A stretch of DNA of 30,618 nt. Origin: Blastocladiella britannica. Its lineage: Eukaryota; Blastocladiomycota; Blastocladiomycetes; Blastocladiales; Blastocladiaceae. Shown here one piece after another: positions 29,829 through 30,618 of the stretch. The translations under genes were made by a program, and so were the position numbers. How positions within the stretch are numbered: position 1 is the stretch's first letter; each line of letters begins with the position of its first letter. A model generated the notes under the pieces. The model was not told the DNA's origin. It did no database searches and was given only the letters and a program-made list of their open reading frames with translations. The DNA lies in the NCBI GenBank assembly GCA_025349905.2, contig MU624699.1, positions 1 through 30,618 of the forward strand. Reading direction: 5' to 3'.

Positions 29829-30499
29829 AAGAGAAGTGCTACCCCCTACGGGGCTCGAACCCGTGGCCTCATGATTAAAAGTCACGCGCTCTACCGACTG
29901 AGCTAAGGGGGCCTGCGGGATTGGCTTCGCTGCCGCCGTGACCGAGACGAGACCTCTGGCGCACCAGCAACCGAAAAACTATTGGAAGTCCGCTCGCAAG
30001 GTCGTCAACGATGTACCACGAGGCAAAGGTGGCCATTTCATGCCGCGATTGGCCCTCGTACGCGCCCGCGCTGACGCGATCGACCTCATTGGAGCAATAG
30101 AATTCGCCTGCTCGCGCGCTGCCGTGCTCGCCTTTGCCGTCGCCCAAGTGGCGCTGAATTGATTCTGCATCCTTGCTGATTGTTGGAAAAACCCAGTTGT
30201 CCCTGGTTTTTCTTCTCGGCCTGGCTGCTCACTGCAAAAGACTGCACAAAATCCGCTGGCATTGGCAGACCTGAACTACCTGCCATTCGGTTCCAATCGA
30301 AATTGATGAGCTTGTTTGCTTCACCAACTTGCGCAAGTCGCCCAAACCACCTTGTCTTGCCCTTGTTTCTCACTGCTGCATGGGCCAAATGACGCACTGC
30401 TCGGCAAGATCCCTCCTGCTTCACCAGTGCAATCAAGTGGTTGACGGGTTGAACGAGTCGGCAGCACAGAAGCGTCCTGCTGGAACAGCATCTTGAGCG
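29829..30499 (-). repeat. Right arm of the 671-bp inverted repeat carrying tRNA-Lys
   Basis: Reverse complement of 22544-23214, full length and collinear, with a single difference noted at 29937. The tRNA lies at the inner end, facing the myosin gene, as in the left arm. Outside the arm, from 30500, the sequence diverges abruptly from the left flank. Confidence 0.95.
29840..29912 (-). tRNA. tRNA-Lys(UUU), second copy
   Basis: Identical over 73 nt to the plus-strand copy at 23131-23203, with the same cloverleaf and anticodon TTT. On the minus strand it is followed within about 15 nt by five Ts, a standard Pol III terminator. Confidence 0.97.
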
Positions 30500-30618
30500 C
30501 GTCAAAACAGAAAAGCGGCCTTTCCAGGACTGTCAATGCTTTACATGGAGTAAAATCAGCTCCAATCTGTCAGTCGATTCAATATATATATAATAAGAGA
30601 GTGCCTCTGAAAAAAAAA
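30500..30618. other. Right edge flank, nothing recognised
   Basis: AT-rich unique sequence outside the right repeat arm, with a TATATATATA microsatellite near 30582-30591 and a terminal A-run. No gene is visible in the 119 bp available. Confidence 0.5.

Noticed and set aside
1..30618. CRISPR array, prophage or bacterial operon
   Set aside because: No regularly spaced direct repeats were seen, and the split genes, nuclear-type tRNA genes and eukaryotic families rule out a prokaryotic source.

Overview
The window reads as nuclear DNA of a small-genome, GC-rich eukaryote, most likely a zoosporic (flagellated) fungus such as a blastocladiomycete or chytrid. Almost every gene is split by short GT-AG introns (mostly 50-80 nt, several with a CTGAC or CTAAC branch-point-like sequence). 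Genes are packed tail-to-tail (19-35 bp) or head-to-head (58-205 bp). The class V myosin, the N-terminally extended PFK-2/FBPase-2 and the long-chain acyl-CoA synthetase fit a fungus, while the enkurin-domain protein (ENKD1-like) points to a ciliated cell. The taxonomic call is an inference; no rRNA is present to test it.

Layout. 1-2020 (+): 3' part of ER glucosidase I (GH63). 2050-3100 (-): 5'-truncated piece of an SHPRH/IRC20-type helicase. 3134-5483 (-): three small secreted-protein genes, two of them paralogues with an intron at the same site. 5673-6886 (+): ENKD1-like ciliary protein. 6969-7936 (+): RING E3 ligase with an altered zinc ligand. 7952-7990: a perfect palindrome. 8198-10144 (-): DCAF6-like WD40 substrate receptor. 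10210-10909 (-): unrecognised protein with a basic N-terminus. 11115-14290 (+): PFK-2/FBPase-2 with a huge insertion in the phosphatase domain. 14326-16826 (-): long-chain acyl-CoA synthetase, seven exons. 17288-18175 (-): protein of uncertain, possibly flagellar, role. 18306-19522 (+): MTG1-type circularly permuted GTPase. 19542-19850 (-): a 63-residue SCOC-like coiled coil made from three tiny exons. 19909-21452 (+): LEO1 of the Paf1 complex. 21835-22435 (-): remnants of an unrecognised gene with frame lesions. 22544-30499: a 671-bp inverted repeat, each arm ending in a tRNA-Lys(UUU) gene, enclosing one gene, class V myosin (23975-29589, -).

The genes do not form a pathway; this is ordinary eukaryotic gene order with shared promoters and abutting 3' ends. 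The unusual items are the tRNA-bearing inverted repeat around the myosin gene, the secreted-protein cluster, the inserted PFK-2/FBPase-2, the ultrashort introns and the degraded gene fragments. I found no CRISPR array, rRNA or intact transposon, and no convincing new multi-gene system. All exon boundaries were inferred by eye from splice consensus, frame continuity and family resemblance.
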